Positions 42,201-49,434 of a stretch of 64,000 nt of DNA are shown here, in pieces; position 1 is the first letter of the stretch, and the number at the start of each line of letters is the position of its first letter. The translations under genes were made by a program, and so were the position numbers. The DNA lies in NCBI RefSeq assembly GCF_033441515.1, contig NZ_JAWQJT010000001.1, positions 62,001 to 126,000 on the forward strand, in the 5' to 3' direction. The notes under the pieces were generated by a model, which searched no databases, was not told the DNA's origin, and saw only the letters and a program-made list of their open reading frames with translations. Origin of the DNA: Amycolatopsis solani. GTDB lineage: Bacteria > Actinomycetota > Actinomycetes > Mycobacteriales > Pseudonocardiaceae.

Positions 42201-42512
42201 GAGGCGGTCGAGCAGCCCGGACCCGGCGAGGCGGCGCAGCCTCGCGCGGACGCGTTCCCCGAGCTGGCGGGCGGCCTTGCGGGTGAAGGTGAGGCCGAGC
42301 ACGCGATCGGGGCTGACGATCCCGTTGGCGACGAGCCAGACCACCCGCGCGGCCATGGTTTCGGTCTTCCCCGCCCCGGCCCCGGCGACCACAAGGGACG
42401 GTTCGACGGGCGCGGCGATGACGGTGGCCTGCTCGGGCGTGGGCCGGTGCAGCCCGAGCGCGTCCGCGAGCTCCGCGGGCTCGACGGGGTTGGCGACGAC
42501 AAGCGGACTCAC
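39276..42512 (-). CDS. adnB: helicase-nuclease subunit AdnB
   Basis: A 1,078-residue SF1 (UvrD-like) helicase fused to a C-terminal RecB-type nuclease. Walker A GAGAGKT is at 44-50, motif II LLDEYQDT near 285, motif III GDPAQAIYGWRG, motif VI CYVALTRSEHAL, and the nuclease EVVDWKTG (Asp1007, Lys1009). AdnB is the motor subunit of AdnAB, which resects double-strand breaks in mycobacteria. A strongly acidic patch (EEEEDDDPDG) lies before the nuclease. GTG 42512 is the start, 73 bp downstream of adnA across an inverted repeat, rather than overlapping as other operon genes here. Confidence 0.93.
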   Translation of the reverse strand: MSPLVVANPVEPAELADALGLHRPTPEQATVIAAPVEPSLVVAGAGAGKTETMAARVVWLVANGIVSPDRVLGLTFTRKAARQLGERVRARLRRLAGSGLLDRLDPTGGLRSTVVAGEPTVLTYHAYAGRMLSEHGLRLPVQPGVRLLSETSSWQIAHRVVSTWDNELDTDRVPPTVTADVLQLAGELGEHLISTEQLAEYTQWLCRVIENAPRAKGQRAALPQKLTEIMAAQHFRLALLPLVEEYHRRKRNEGALDFADQMSLAAQLASGYPSVVRGERERYGAVLLDEYQDTGHAQRVLLRALFGGVENPPMPVTAVGDPAQAIYGWRGASAANLPRFTTDFPRFDGERLVPAHEFGLLTSFRNPPEILDLANAIAEPLRARGLGVERLRARDGAGPADIACALLPDIRAEREWVADALSRRWYAHQEATGKPPTAAVLVRRRADMAPIAAELRARGLPVEVVGLGGLLDEPEVADLVSTLKVLADPLSGSAAARLLTGARWRLAAADVAALWRRAGELSSPEKSDTPELVVERVEQAGLIDAIDEPGAAERYSAEGYRRIRRIGWELAALRRRLDQSLPELVADVERTMLLDVESLARPGSAGRAHLDAFAEVVTDYAETAPTATLLSFVDYLNTAAHAEDGLTPGEVEVVPDRVQVLTVHSSKGLEWEVVAVPHLVHEVFPGRRRSSSWLRTATSLPAVLRGDAEDLPELRIADGYDRKEVQEGLELHEAGFVEREQSEERRLCYVALTRSEHALIVSGHWWNESSSRAKGPSEFLTEIADVLRETGVGQLADWAPEPGADDENPLVSDSRKGRWPVDPLADRRTGVQTGVELVSEAMAAPDPEEEEDDDPDGWLTDTDVLLEEWARKDDHVKRVPLPSRLTVSQLVTLADDSARLASDLRRPLPMEPNSFARRGTEFHGWLERRFGGDQLIEIDDLPGAADFDEAPDADFEELREAFEESEWAERVPEAVEVSFSADVEGITLRGRMDAVFWHPDGYWEVVDWKTGSVPAESRLPALSVQLAAYRMAWAALKNVPVEQVRAAFHYVRANRTIRPADLLDAEGLRRLLRDLPEA

Positions 42513-42530
42513 TTCCCCACCCCCACCGGT

Positions 42531-42572
42531 CGTGAGTGGAAAGTAGGGTTAGAACCCGACTTTTCACTCACG
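42531..42572. repeat. 20-bp-armed inverted repeat in the adnA-adnB spacer
   Basis: Arms at 42531-42550 and 42553-42572 pair with two mismatches around a 2-nt gap, starting CGTGAGTG and ending CACTCACG. In the transcript it would form a long hairpin between adnA and adnB and could reduce adnB expression. The GAGTG-GAAA-GGGTT modules match the element at 22618-22645. Confidence 0.8.
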
Positions 42573-42585
42573 AGGTCGTGCGGCG

Positions 42586-45500
42586 TCACGGGCCTGGCAC
42601 CTGCCTGCCTTCGGGACGCAGGGGGCAGCAGCCGCGGGCCGGGCAGCGGTCGCAGTCCGGATTCTCCTGCGCCTGGTAGTCCGGCCCGGCGGCCGACGCC
42701 GCGGCGTCGCGGACCAGCTCCAGCCACTGCTTGCCGCCGACGTCGTCCATCGGCGGCTGGGAGCGTTCGGTGGCCCCCGTCTTGTTGTTCGCCTTGGCGA
42801 CGTACACCAGCTTCGCGCCGCCGGGTTCGTTGCTGCCCTTGATCGCGCCCAGCAGCACGGCCAGCTGGTACGCCGCCAGCTGCGGGTGCGCCTCGGCGTC
42901 CGCGCCGGAGACGGGCACCTTCCCCGTCTTGATGTCGACGATCACCGGCCGCCCGTCGGCGTCCAGCTCCACCCGGTCGACGCGCCCGCGCAGCAGCACC
43001 CGGACCTCGTCTTCGCCACCTGCCGGCAGCTCCACCTCGATGTCCTGCTCGACCCCGGCTTCTTTCAGCTCCGCCCGGCTGCGCTCCAGCCACGTCACGA
43101 AGTTCTGCAGCATCTGCTCGACGCGCCGCCGTTCCCGCCGCGAAAACCACGGCGCCCCGGCATCGACGCGCACCCAGGCTTCGTCCAGCGCGGCCTGCAG
43201 CTCGGCCTCGGTGCGGCCGGACGAGACCGCCTCCGCCAGCCCGTGCACCAGCGTCCCCGTCACCGCCGCCAGCTGCGCCGGGTCGCTGCCGCCGTGCCGC
43301 TCGATCATCCAGCGCAGCGGGCACTTCGTCAGGATTTCCACTGTGGATGGTGAGATCCGGATCAGGTCGCCCGGCGGGTGCACCGGCTCGTCGCTCGACG
43401 CCGGGAGCAGGCCGTACCACGTCGACGGGTGCGCGCCCGGCACCTTCGCGTCGGCCAGCCGGGCGAGCTGCTTCGCCGCACGGCGACGGCGTGCCGGCTC
43501 CGCCTTGTCGTCGCAGACGACCTCACGCAGCTCCCCCACCAGCTCGGCCAGCACCAGCGACCGGCCCGGCGGCTTCATCCGCGAGTCGAGCCCGCCGTCG
43601 TCGGCGCCGTTCTCTTCGAGGTCGTCGAGGAAGCGCGACGGCTGCTCGTCCTCGCCCGAAACCGCGGTGACCAGCAACGTCTGCTTCGCGCGGCTCATCG
43701 CGAGGTAGAACAGGCGCCGCTCTTCGGCGAGGATCGGCGCGGTCTGGGACACGGCGTCGTCGTCGACCCCGGCCATCAGGTCCTTCAGCCGTTCCACGCC
43801 CAGCACGGATCCCCGCAGCCGCAGGTCCGGCCACGCGCCTTCCTGGACGCCGGCGACGGCGACGACCGTCCACTCGCGACCGGCGGCCGCGTGCGCGGTG
43901 AGCAGTGAGACGCCGTCGCCGGGCACGGCCGCCGGGGCCAGCGTGTCACCCGCGATCCGTTGTGCGCCCAGGTAATCCGCGAAGGACGCGACACTCGCGC
44001 GTGGGAGCCGGTCGACGTACCGCCCGGCGGCGTCGAACAACGCGACCACGGCGTCGAGGTCCCGATCGGCCTGCGCGGCCAGCGAACCGCCGCGTTCGGC
44101 CTGCCGCAGCAGCTTGTCCTGCAGCCCGCTTTCGTTCCACAGCTGCCACAGCACCTGCTCGACGCCGTCGCCGCGGGCCACGGCCTGGTGCGTGACGCGC
44201 AGCAGCCCGCCGACGCGCCGCACCGGCTCGGCCTCGGCGTCGGCCAGCCCGGCGAGGATGTCCCCGCCGCGCAACGCTTCCACGAGCAGCTCGTCGCTCG
44301 AGCGCTGCCCGCCACCGGCCAGTTCGAGCCGGCGCAGCCCGCGCCGCACCCGCCGCAGGGCCAGCGGGTCCGCGCCGCCGAGCGCCGACGACAGCAGCAT
44401 TTCCGCGAGATCGACATCGAGGAGTTCGGGCGAGGGCGCCAGCTTCAGCACGGCCAGCAGCGGCCGCACCGCGGGCTGCTTCGCCAGCGGCAGCTCCTCC
44501 GTCGCCGAGCCGATCGGGACGCCGGCGGCACGCAAAGCTCGTTGCAGCACCAGGAAAGTCCGCGCCGGCGACCGGACGAGCACCGCGATCTCCGACCACG
44601 GCACGCCGTCGACGAGGTGCGCACGGCGCAGCTGGTCGGCGATCCAGCTCGCCTCGGCGGCGGGCGTCGGCATCACGCGGACGCGCACGTGCCCGCCGGT
44701 GGCGCCCTTCGGCGGGACGATCTTGCGGTGCGCCGAGGCGCCCGGCAGGGTCGCGCCGATCTTCGCCACCGCCAGGCGGACGGCCGGGGCCAGCCGGTGC
44801 GACGTCGTGAGCGTGACGGTCCGGCTGCCGTCCGGGTCGGCGTCGGCGAACAGGCTCGCGTCCGCGCCGCGGAAGGAGAACACGTTCTGGTCGGGGTCGC
44901 CGGCCACGACGAACTCGGCCGCGGCGTGCCCGATCACCCGGACCAGGCTGGTCTGCAGCGGATCGAGGTGGTGGGCGTCGTCGACGAACAGGTACCGCAC
45001 GCGGGTGCGTTCACGTTCGCGCAGCTCGTCGTCGTCCTCGAGGGCGAGCAGCGCGGAGGTGACCAGCTCGGCGGCGTCCAGCGCGGGCGCGCTCGCCACG
45101 CCGAGCGCGTTGCCGCCCGCGCCCTGCAGCTGCGTGACTTCTTCGTACTGCGCCCAGAACTGCCCGGCGGCGATCCATTCGTCGCGGCCGCGGCGGCGGC
45201 CGAGCTCGGCGAGGTCCTCCGGGCCGAGCCCGCGTTCGGCCGCGCGCATCAGCAGGTCGCGCAGCTCTTCGGCGAAGCCGGGGACGATCAGGGCCGGCCG
45301 CAGCGGCTCCGGCCAGTACTCGGCTTCCTCGTCGAGGTCGCCGGCCAGCAGTTCGCGCACGACGACGTCCTGCTCGGCGCCCGCGAGCAGCCGCGGCGGC
45401 GGGAGCTCGCCGGCCATCGCTTCCAGCCGCAGCAGCGAGTAGGCGTAGGAGTGCACGGTGCGCACGAGCGGTTCGCGGACGGTCCGGGGCAGCGGCCGCG

Positions 45501-45798
45501 CCTGGTCGGGGTCGGCGGTGAGCCGGCGCGTGATGTCGGCGCGCAGCGCGTCCGCGGACTTGCGGGACGTGGTGAGCACGAGCACGCTCTCCGGGTCCGC
45601 GCCCTCGGCGATGCGGCGGGTCACGGCGGAGGCGAGCAGCGCCGTCTTGCCGGTGCCGGGGCCGCCGAGCACGCGGCGGAACCCGCCGGGCGCGGAGAGC
45701 AGCCGCCGGGCGCCTTCGTCCCAGGTGAACGTGGGTGCGTCGGGGACCGGCGTGCGCACCAGCCGCGCGTCCGCCTGCGCCGTTCGCCTCCCGTTCAC
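42586..45798 (-). CDS. adnA: helicase-nuclease subunit AdnA
   Basis: A 1,070-residue partner of AdnB. It has a UvrD-like motor with GGPGTGKT at 45-52 and VDDAHHLDP as an unusual motif II, and a C-terminal nuclease with PVIVDIKTGK. Cysteines placed around the nuclease (KCPLRW before it, then CDRCPARGCC at the C-terminus) form the pattern of a [4Fe-4S] AddB/Cas4-type nuclease. AdnA and AdnB make the mycobacterial heterodimer that unwinds and digests DNA ends. The GTG at 45798 is a compromise: GTG codons at 45843 and 45759 are alternative starts, and no Shine-Dalgarno decides between them. Confidence 0.92.
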   Translation of the reverse strand: MNGRRTAQADARLVRTPVPDAPTFTWDEGARRLLSAPGGFRRVLGGPGTGKTALLASAVTRRIAEGADPESVLVLTTSRKSADALRADITRRLTADPDQARPLPRTVREPLVRTVHSYAYSLLRLEAMAGELPPPRLLAGAEQDVVVRELLAGDLDEEAEYWPEPLRPALIVPGFAEELRDLLMRAAERGLGPEDLAELGRRRGRDEWIAAGQFWAQYEEVTQLQGAGGNALGVASAPALDAAELVTSALLALEDDDELRERERTRVRYLFVDDAHHLDPLQTSLVRVIGHAAAEFVVAGDPDQNVFSFRGADASLFADADPDGSRTVTLTTSHRLAPAVRLAVAKIGATLPGASAHRKIVPPKGATGGHVRVRVMPTPAAEASWIADQLRRAHLVDGVPWSEIAVLVRSPARTFLVLQRALRAAGVPIGSATEELPLAKQPAVRPLLAVLKLAPSPELLDVDLAEMLLSSALGGADPLALRRVRRGLRRLELAGGGQRSSDELLVEALRGGDILAGLADAEAEPVRRVGGLLRVTHQAVARGDGVEQVLWQLWNESGLQDKLLRQAERGGSLAAQADRDLDAVVALFDAAGRYVDRLPRASVASFADYLGAQRIAGDTLAPAAVPGDGVSLLTAHAAAGREWTVVAVAGVQEGAWPDLRLRGSVLGVERLKDLMAGVDDDAVSQTAPILAEERRLFYLAMSRAKQTLLVTAVSGEDEQPSRFLDDLEENGADDGGLDSRMKPPGRSLVLAELVGELREVVCDDKAEPARRRRAAKQLARLADAKVPGAHPSTWYGLLPASSDEPVHPPGDLIRISPSTVEILTKCPLRWMIERHGGSDPAQLAAVTGTLVHGLAEAVSSGRTEAELQAALDEAWVRVDAGAPWFSRRERRRVEQMLQNFVTWLERSRAELKEAGVEQDIEVELPAGGEDEVRVLLRGRVDRVELDADGRPVIVDIKTGKVPVSGADAEAHPQLAAYQLAVLLGAIKGSNEPGGAKLVYVAKANNKTGATERSQPPMDDVGGKQWLELVRDAAASAAGPDYQAQENPDCDRCPARGCCPLRPEGRQVPGP

Positions 45799-45898
45799 CC
45801 CGCGATGGAACCACGTCCGGAGTAGCGGGTGTCGCACCGGCACGGCTTAGCGGCGGACGGCGACGGAAAGTGTCGTACCCCTACGGCAGAGTGTCGGT

Positions 45899-46222
45899 AT
45901 GGACGACGTTCTGCACGAGCGCGTGCGGGAGATCATCGAGTCGGTGCCGGCCGGCACGGTGGCGACGTACGGAGACATCGCGGCGCTCGCGGGCGCGCCT
46001 TCGCCGCGGATGGTGGGCGCCATCCTCGCCGAGGACGGGCACGACCTGCCGTGGCACCGGATCCTGCGCGCGAACGGCACCCCGGCGCCGCACCTGGTCC
46101 ACGACCAGCTGGATCGGTTGCGCGCGGAAGGCGTGCTGGCCGACGGCCAGCGCGTGGACCTGCGGAAGTACCGCTGGAAGCCGGGAGGTGACGAGGATCC
46201 CGGTCCGGAAGGGCTGTTCTGA
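45899..46222 (+). CDS. alkyltransferase-like (ATL) DNA-repair protein
   Basis: A 107-residue protein with the DNA-binding domain of O6-methylguanine methyltransferases: GTVATYGDIAALAG and RMVGAILAEDG. The acceptor motif reads PWHRIL instead of PCHR, so it cannot accept alkyl groups. ATL proteins bind O6-alkylguanine and hand it to nucleotide excision repair. M. tuberculosis Rv3204 is a similar neighbour of adnA, and here the gene is divergent from adnA by 100 bp. The ATG at 45899 is the start. Confidence 0.9.
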   Translation: MDDVLHERVREIIESVPAGTVATYGDIAALAGAPSPRMVGAILAEDGHDLPWHRILRANGTPAPHLVHDQLDRLRAEGVLADGQRVDLRKYRWKPGGDEDPGPEGLF

Positions 46223-46232
46223 CCCCTGATCC

Positions 46233-46251
46233 TTAGGTTAGCCTCGCCTAA
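46233..46251 (+). promoter_or_regulatory. IdeR/DtxR iron box over a leaderless start
   Basis: TTAGGTTAGCCTCGCCTAA matches 16 of 19 positions of the actinobacterial iron box TTAGGTTAGGCTAACCTAA. It covers a TAGCCT -10 (46239-46244) and the first base of the ATG (46251), so Fe-loaded IdeR/DtxR bound here would block initiation of a leaderless mRNA. Confidence 0.85.
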
Positions 46252-47105
46252 TGACGACGCAGGCGGAGCGCACCACCCTGACCTACCACCGGCCTTCGGT
46301 CACGGTGGTCCGGCCGCTGTCGCCGCACCTCGTGCGCGTGACGCTCGCCGCGGAAACCTTCCGCGAGCTGACGCCACAGGCGCCGGACCAGTACGTGAAG
46401 CTCTTCTTCCCGCTCGCCGGGCAGGAGGAGCCGGTGCTGCCGGAGACGGCTTCCGACGTCATGTCGTGGTACCGCACGTACCTGGCGATGCCGGACGGCG
46501 TCCGGCCGCCGATGCGCACGTACACGGCCCGCGCGGTCCGGCCGGAAGCGGCGGAGGTCGACGTCGACTTCGTCCTGCACGGCGACGAGGGCCCGGCGTC
46601 GGCGTGGGCGTCCCGGGTCCGGCCGGGCGACCGGGTCGCGTTCATGGGCCCGTACGGCCTGTACGCGCCCCCGCCCGCCGCCGACTGGCAGCTGCTGGTG
46701 GGCGACGAGACGGCCCTGCCCGCGATCGGCGCGATCGTCGAGCGGCTGCCCCCGGGCACGCGGGCTTCGGTGTACGTCGAGCTGGCGGACCGAGCGGACC
46801 GGCAGGCGTTCGACACCCTGGGCGCGGTCGAGGTCCACTGGATCCTGCGCGGCGCGCGCCCGCTGGGCGAAGCGTTGCTGGACGCGGTGCGCGGCGCGGC
46901 GTTCCCCGGCGGGTCGCCGTACGCGTGGGTGTCCGGCGAGGCGGGCGTGGTGAAGCTGGTGCGGCGGCACCTGGTCCGGGAGCGCGAGGTGGACAAGCGC
47001 TCGATCTGCTTCACGGGCTATTGGCGCCGCGGGCTGAGCGAGGAGGCCGCGAGCCGGGAAGCGGTCCGCGCGGCCGAGGCCGGCGAGGTCCCGGCGGAGG
47101 ACTGA
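46251..47105 (+). CDS. siderophore-interacting protein (ferric-siderophore reductase)
   Basis: A 284-residue SIP/ViuB-family flavoprotein. The FAD-binding RTYTARAV lies near residue 87, with VDVDFVLHG, and the NAD(P)H-side GDETALPAIGAIVE near 165. A C-terminal FTGYWRRG tail is typical. It reduces ferric iron bound to a siderophore in the cytoplasm to release Fe2+. The iron box over its start codon supports expression under iron limitation. No siderophore synthesis or uptake gene is in the window. The stop is followed by a palindromic repeat. Confidence 0.93.
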   Translation: MTTQAERTTLTYHRPSVTVVRPLSPHLVRVTLAAETFRELTPQAPDQYVKLFFPLAGQEEPVLPETASDVMSWYRTYLAMPDGVRPPMRTYTARAVRPEAAEVDVDFVLHGDEGPASAWASRVRPGDRVAFMGPYGLYAPPPAADWQLLVGDETALPAIGAIVERLPPGTRASVYVELADRADRQAFDTLGAVEVHWILRGARPLGEALLDAVRGAAFPGGSPYAWVSGEAGVVKLVRRHLVREREVDKRSICFTGYWRRGLSEEAASREAVRAAEAGEVPAED

Positions 47106-47115
47106 CCGGCCCCAA

Positions 47116-47200
47116 GCGCCCCAATGTGGCGTTGGTTGCGTCCAACGCACCGAACGCCACATTGGGTGCGTCCAGCGCACCCAATGCCACATTGGGGCGC
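47116..47200. repeat. AATGTGGC/GCCACATT repeat element between convergent genes
   Basis: Perfect 15-bp arms (47116-47130 and 47186-47200) enclose a third internal copy of the GCCACATT core and TGCGTCCA[A/G]CGCACC modules. The element fills almost the whole gap between the SIP gene and the convergent hemD-like gene and abuts the latter's stop codon. It probably acts as a terminator. Its modular form suggests a dispersed repeat. Confidence 0.75.
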
Positions 47201-48006
47201 TAGGCCGGCGCCGCGAAAGTCGTGACCAGCAGCTTCACCAGGGCCCCCAGCCGTTGGCGGTCGGGCTGGATCGTCCGGATGCCCGCCTCCTCCAGCGGGG
47301 CCGCCGTCACCGGGCCCACGCACGCCACGACCACCGGCCCCCGCAGTGCCGTCACCACGGCCTCGTAGCGGCCGTAAGACCGGGCCAGCGCCAGGAAGTT
47401 CGCCGCCGCCGGGGCGCTCGTGAAGGCCAGTGCGCCCAGCTCGCCCGCCACCACCGCGTCGATCAGCGAGTGCACCGGCCCGACGTCCGGCGGCGAATAC
47501 CACCGGTACGGCTGCACTTCCACAAGCGAGGCCCCGGCCAGCACCGACGTGTGCTCCGGCAGCGGCGTCCCGTGCAGCTGGACCGCCACCCGCGCGCCTT
47601 CGACACCCGCCGCGGCCACCGCGCCGAACAGTTCCGCGTTCGATTCGGACTCGGCCGAAAAGGACTCGCGCAGGCCCGCACCGCGGACCGCGCCGACCGC
47701 TTTCGGGCCGCGGGCGTAGATCCGGGACTCGCGCAGGCGGTCCAGCAACGGCTCGCGCAGGCCCCAGCCGGCGGCCGCGTCGAGCCAGCCGCGGAAGCCC
47801 GCGCCCGTCGTGACCACCGTGAACGCGACCGGCTCCGCGAGCACCGCCTCGGTGCCCGCGCGCAGCTCGGGGTCGGCGTCCAGCGGCACGATGGTGATCG
47901 TCGGCGCGTGGCGGACCTCGGCGCCGTAGCGTTCGAGCGCGGCGATGAAGTCGTCCGCCCGGCGTTCGGCCGTGACGCCGATGGCGACCCCGCTCAGTTC
48001 ACCCAT
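47200..48006 (-). CDS. uroporphyrinogen-III synthase-like (HemD) protein, stand-alone
   Basis: A 268-residue HemD-fold protein: IGVTAERRADDFIAALERYG at the start, FTVVTTGAGFRGWLDA near 65, GALAFTSAPAAANFLALA near 195, and VACVGPVTAAPLEEAGI near 230. It would cyclise hydroxymethylbilane to uroporphyrinogen III. It overlaps the WYL regulator's stop by 8 bp (ATGGGTGA), so both are expressed together. A second HemD-like gene with a DNA-binding tail lies 3.3 kb away, so the cell may also have a main hemD elsewhere. Enzymatic role versus moonlighting regulation is open. Confidence 0.82.
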   Translation of the reverse strand: MGELSGVAIGVTAERRADDFIAALERYGAEVRHAPTITIVPLDADPELRAGTEAVLAEPVAFTVVTTGAGFRGWLDAAAGWGLREPLLDRLRESRIYARGPKAVGAVRGAGLRESFSAESESNAELFGAVAAAGVEGARVAVQLHGTPLPEHTSVLAGASLVEVQPYRWYSPPDVGPVHSLIDAVVAGELGALAFTSAPAAANFLALARSYGRYEAVVTALRGPVVVACVGPVTAAPLEEAGIRTIQPDRQRLGALVKLLVTTFAAPA

Positions 48007-48967
48007 AGATCGCGCCCATCTCCTCGATCGCTTCCGCGAGCTCCGCCCGCAGGTCCGCCGGTTCGAGGACCTCCAGGTGCGGCCCGAAGCGCAGCAGCTC
48101 CCCGATGGCCGGTTCGCCGCGCTCGACCGGCAGCTCCACGGTGAGCCAGCCGTCCGCGTCCGGTTCGCCGGCGGCCGACCGCAGCGCGCGGGCGCCGAGC
48201 GCGCCCGCGTAGAACGGTACGAGAGCCTGCGCCCGGGGCGACAGCCGCACCACGGCCACGCGCGGGAACATCCGGCGTTCGAACTGCTCCGACCACTCCT
48301 GCCAGTACCGCGCGAGGTCGAACCCGGCCGGCCGCTCGAACGCCTCGCCGAGGTCCTCCAGCGCCTGCACCCGCGAGATCCGGTACGTCCGGTCGGTGCC
48401 TTCGCACCGCGCCGCGAGGTACCAGTTGCCCGCCTTGAGGATCAGGCCCAGCGGCTCGACGTCCCGCTCGACGACGCGCTGCCCCCACCGCTCGTAGCGG
48501 ATCCGGATCCGGTGCGACGACCACACGGCGTCGGCCACGGCGGACAGCGTCGGCAGGCTCTCGATCCCCCGGTGCCAGCCGGGGACGTCCAGGTAGAACC
48601 GCTCGGCGACGCGCCCCGCGCGGTCGCGCAGCTCCGGCGGCAGCGCCGCGTACAGCTTGAGCTGCGCCGCCGCGAGCACCGTCCCGAGGCCCAGCTCGGC
48701 GGCCGCCACGGGCAGCCCGGCCAGCGACAGCGCCTGCGCCTCTTCCTCCGTCATGCCGGTGAGCCGCGTGCGGTAGCCGTCGACCAGCCGGTAGCCGCCG
48801 GTCCGCCCGCGGTCGGCGTACACCGGGACGCCGGACGCCGACAGCGCGTCGATGTCCCGGTAGACCGTGCGCACCGAGACCTCGAGCTCCGCGGCCAGCT
48901 CCTCGGCCGTCATCCGGCCGCGGTTCTGCAGCAGCAGGAGGACGGACAGGAGGCGGCTCGCACGCAT
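47999..48967 (-). CDS. WYL-domain transcriptional regulator
   Basis: A 322-residue YafY/PafC-type regulator with an N-terminal winged helix (RLLSVLLLLQNRGRMTAEELA, HTH at VSVRTVYRDIDALS) and a WYL domain (RIRIRYERWGQRVVERDVEP, then GNWYLAARCEG) plus a C-terminal WCX region. The WYL domain binds ligands such as oligonucleotides. It is divergent from the DUF3224 gene and faces an inverted repeat (48986-49010). Coupling to hemD is by an 8-bp overlap. ATG 48967 is the start. Confidence 0.9.
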   Translation of the reverse strand: MRASRLLSVLLLLQNRGRMTAEELAAELEVSVRTVYRDIDALSASGVPVYADRGRTGGYRLVDGYRTRLTGMTEEEAQALSLAGLPVAAAELGLGTVLAAAQLKLYAALPPELRDRAGRVAERFYLDVPGWHRGIESLPTLSAVADAVWSSHRIRIRYERWGQRVVERDVEPLGLILKAGNWYLAARCEGTDRTYRISRVQALEDLGEAFERPAGFDLARYWQEWSEQFERRMFPRVAVVRLSPRAQALVPFYAGALGARALRSAAGEPDADGWLTVELPVERGEPAIGELLRFGPHLEVLEPADLRAELAEAIEEMGAIYG

Positions 48968-48985
48968 GCCCCGATTCTGGCAGAA

Positions 48986-49010
48986 ATACCTGACACAAGC
49001 TGACAGGTAT
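48986..49010. promoter_or_regulatory. inverted repeat in the WYL divergent promoter
   Basis: ATACCTG (48986-48992) and CAGGTAT (49004-49010) form a 7-bp-arm dyad over an 11-bp spacer in the only gap between the WYL regulator and the DUF3224 gene. It is a good candidate site for the WYL protein. Two TGACA words lie inside it. Confidence 0.55.
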
Positions 49011-49029
49011 GTCCGGCAGGGTGACTCCC

Positions 49030-49425
49030 ATGAACGGATTCACCACGAAGAACTGGGAAGAAAAGATCGTCAGCGGCACCGCGGGCGGCCCGCGGGTGGC
49101 CTACGCGCACGCTTCTTTCGCGTACGAAGGCGTCCTCGAGGGCGAATCGATCTGCGACCTTCTGCTGTACTACGCGGGCGAAGGCTACGAGAGCGGCGAA
49201 ACGACTTCGCCGAGCTTCGAGCGCTTCGAGGGCAAGGTCGAGGGTCGCGAAGGGACGTTCATCGTGCGCCACGAGTACACGTTCGACGCCAAGGGCATCG
49301 CCTCGAACTTCACCGTCGTCCCCGGCTCGGGCACCGGCGCGCTGGCCGGGCTGACCGGCTCCGGTACCGCCGGCGGCGCGCTGGGCGAGGACAAGGTGGG
49401 CTACACCTTCGAGTACACGTTCTAG
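49030..49425 (+). CDS. DUF3224 small beta-barrel protein
   Basis: A 131-residue DUF3224 protein, a lipocalin-like single domain with SFERFEGKVEGREGTFIVRHEY and a glycine-rich C-terminal GLTGSGTAGG. The function is unknown; the family fits a small cytoplasmic barrel. ATG 49030 is preferred over ATG 49009 because the family begins here and the earlier ATG lies in the regulator's inverted repeat. It is followed 9 bp later by the winged-helix gene, sharing a TAGGAG Shine-Dalgarno that includes its stop codon. Confidence 0.78.
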   Translation: MNGFTTKNWEEKIVSGTAGGPRVAYAHASFAYEGVLEGESICDLLLYYAGEGYESGETTSPSFERFEGKVEGREGTFIVRHEYTFDAKGIASNFTVVPGSGTGALAGLTGSGTAGGALGEDKVGYTFEYTF

Positions 49426-49434
49426 GAGCCGCAC

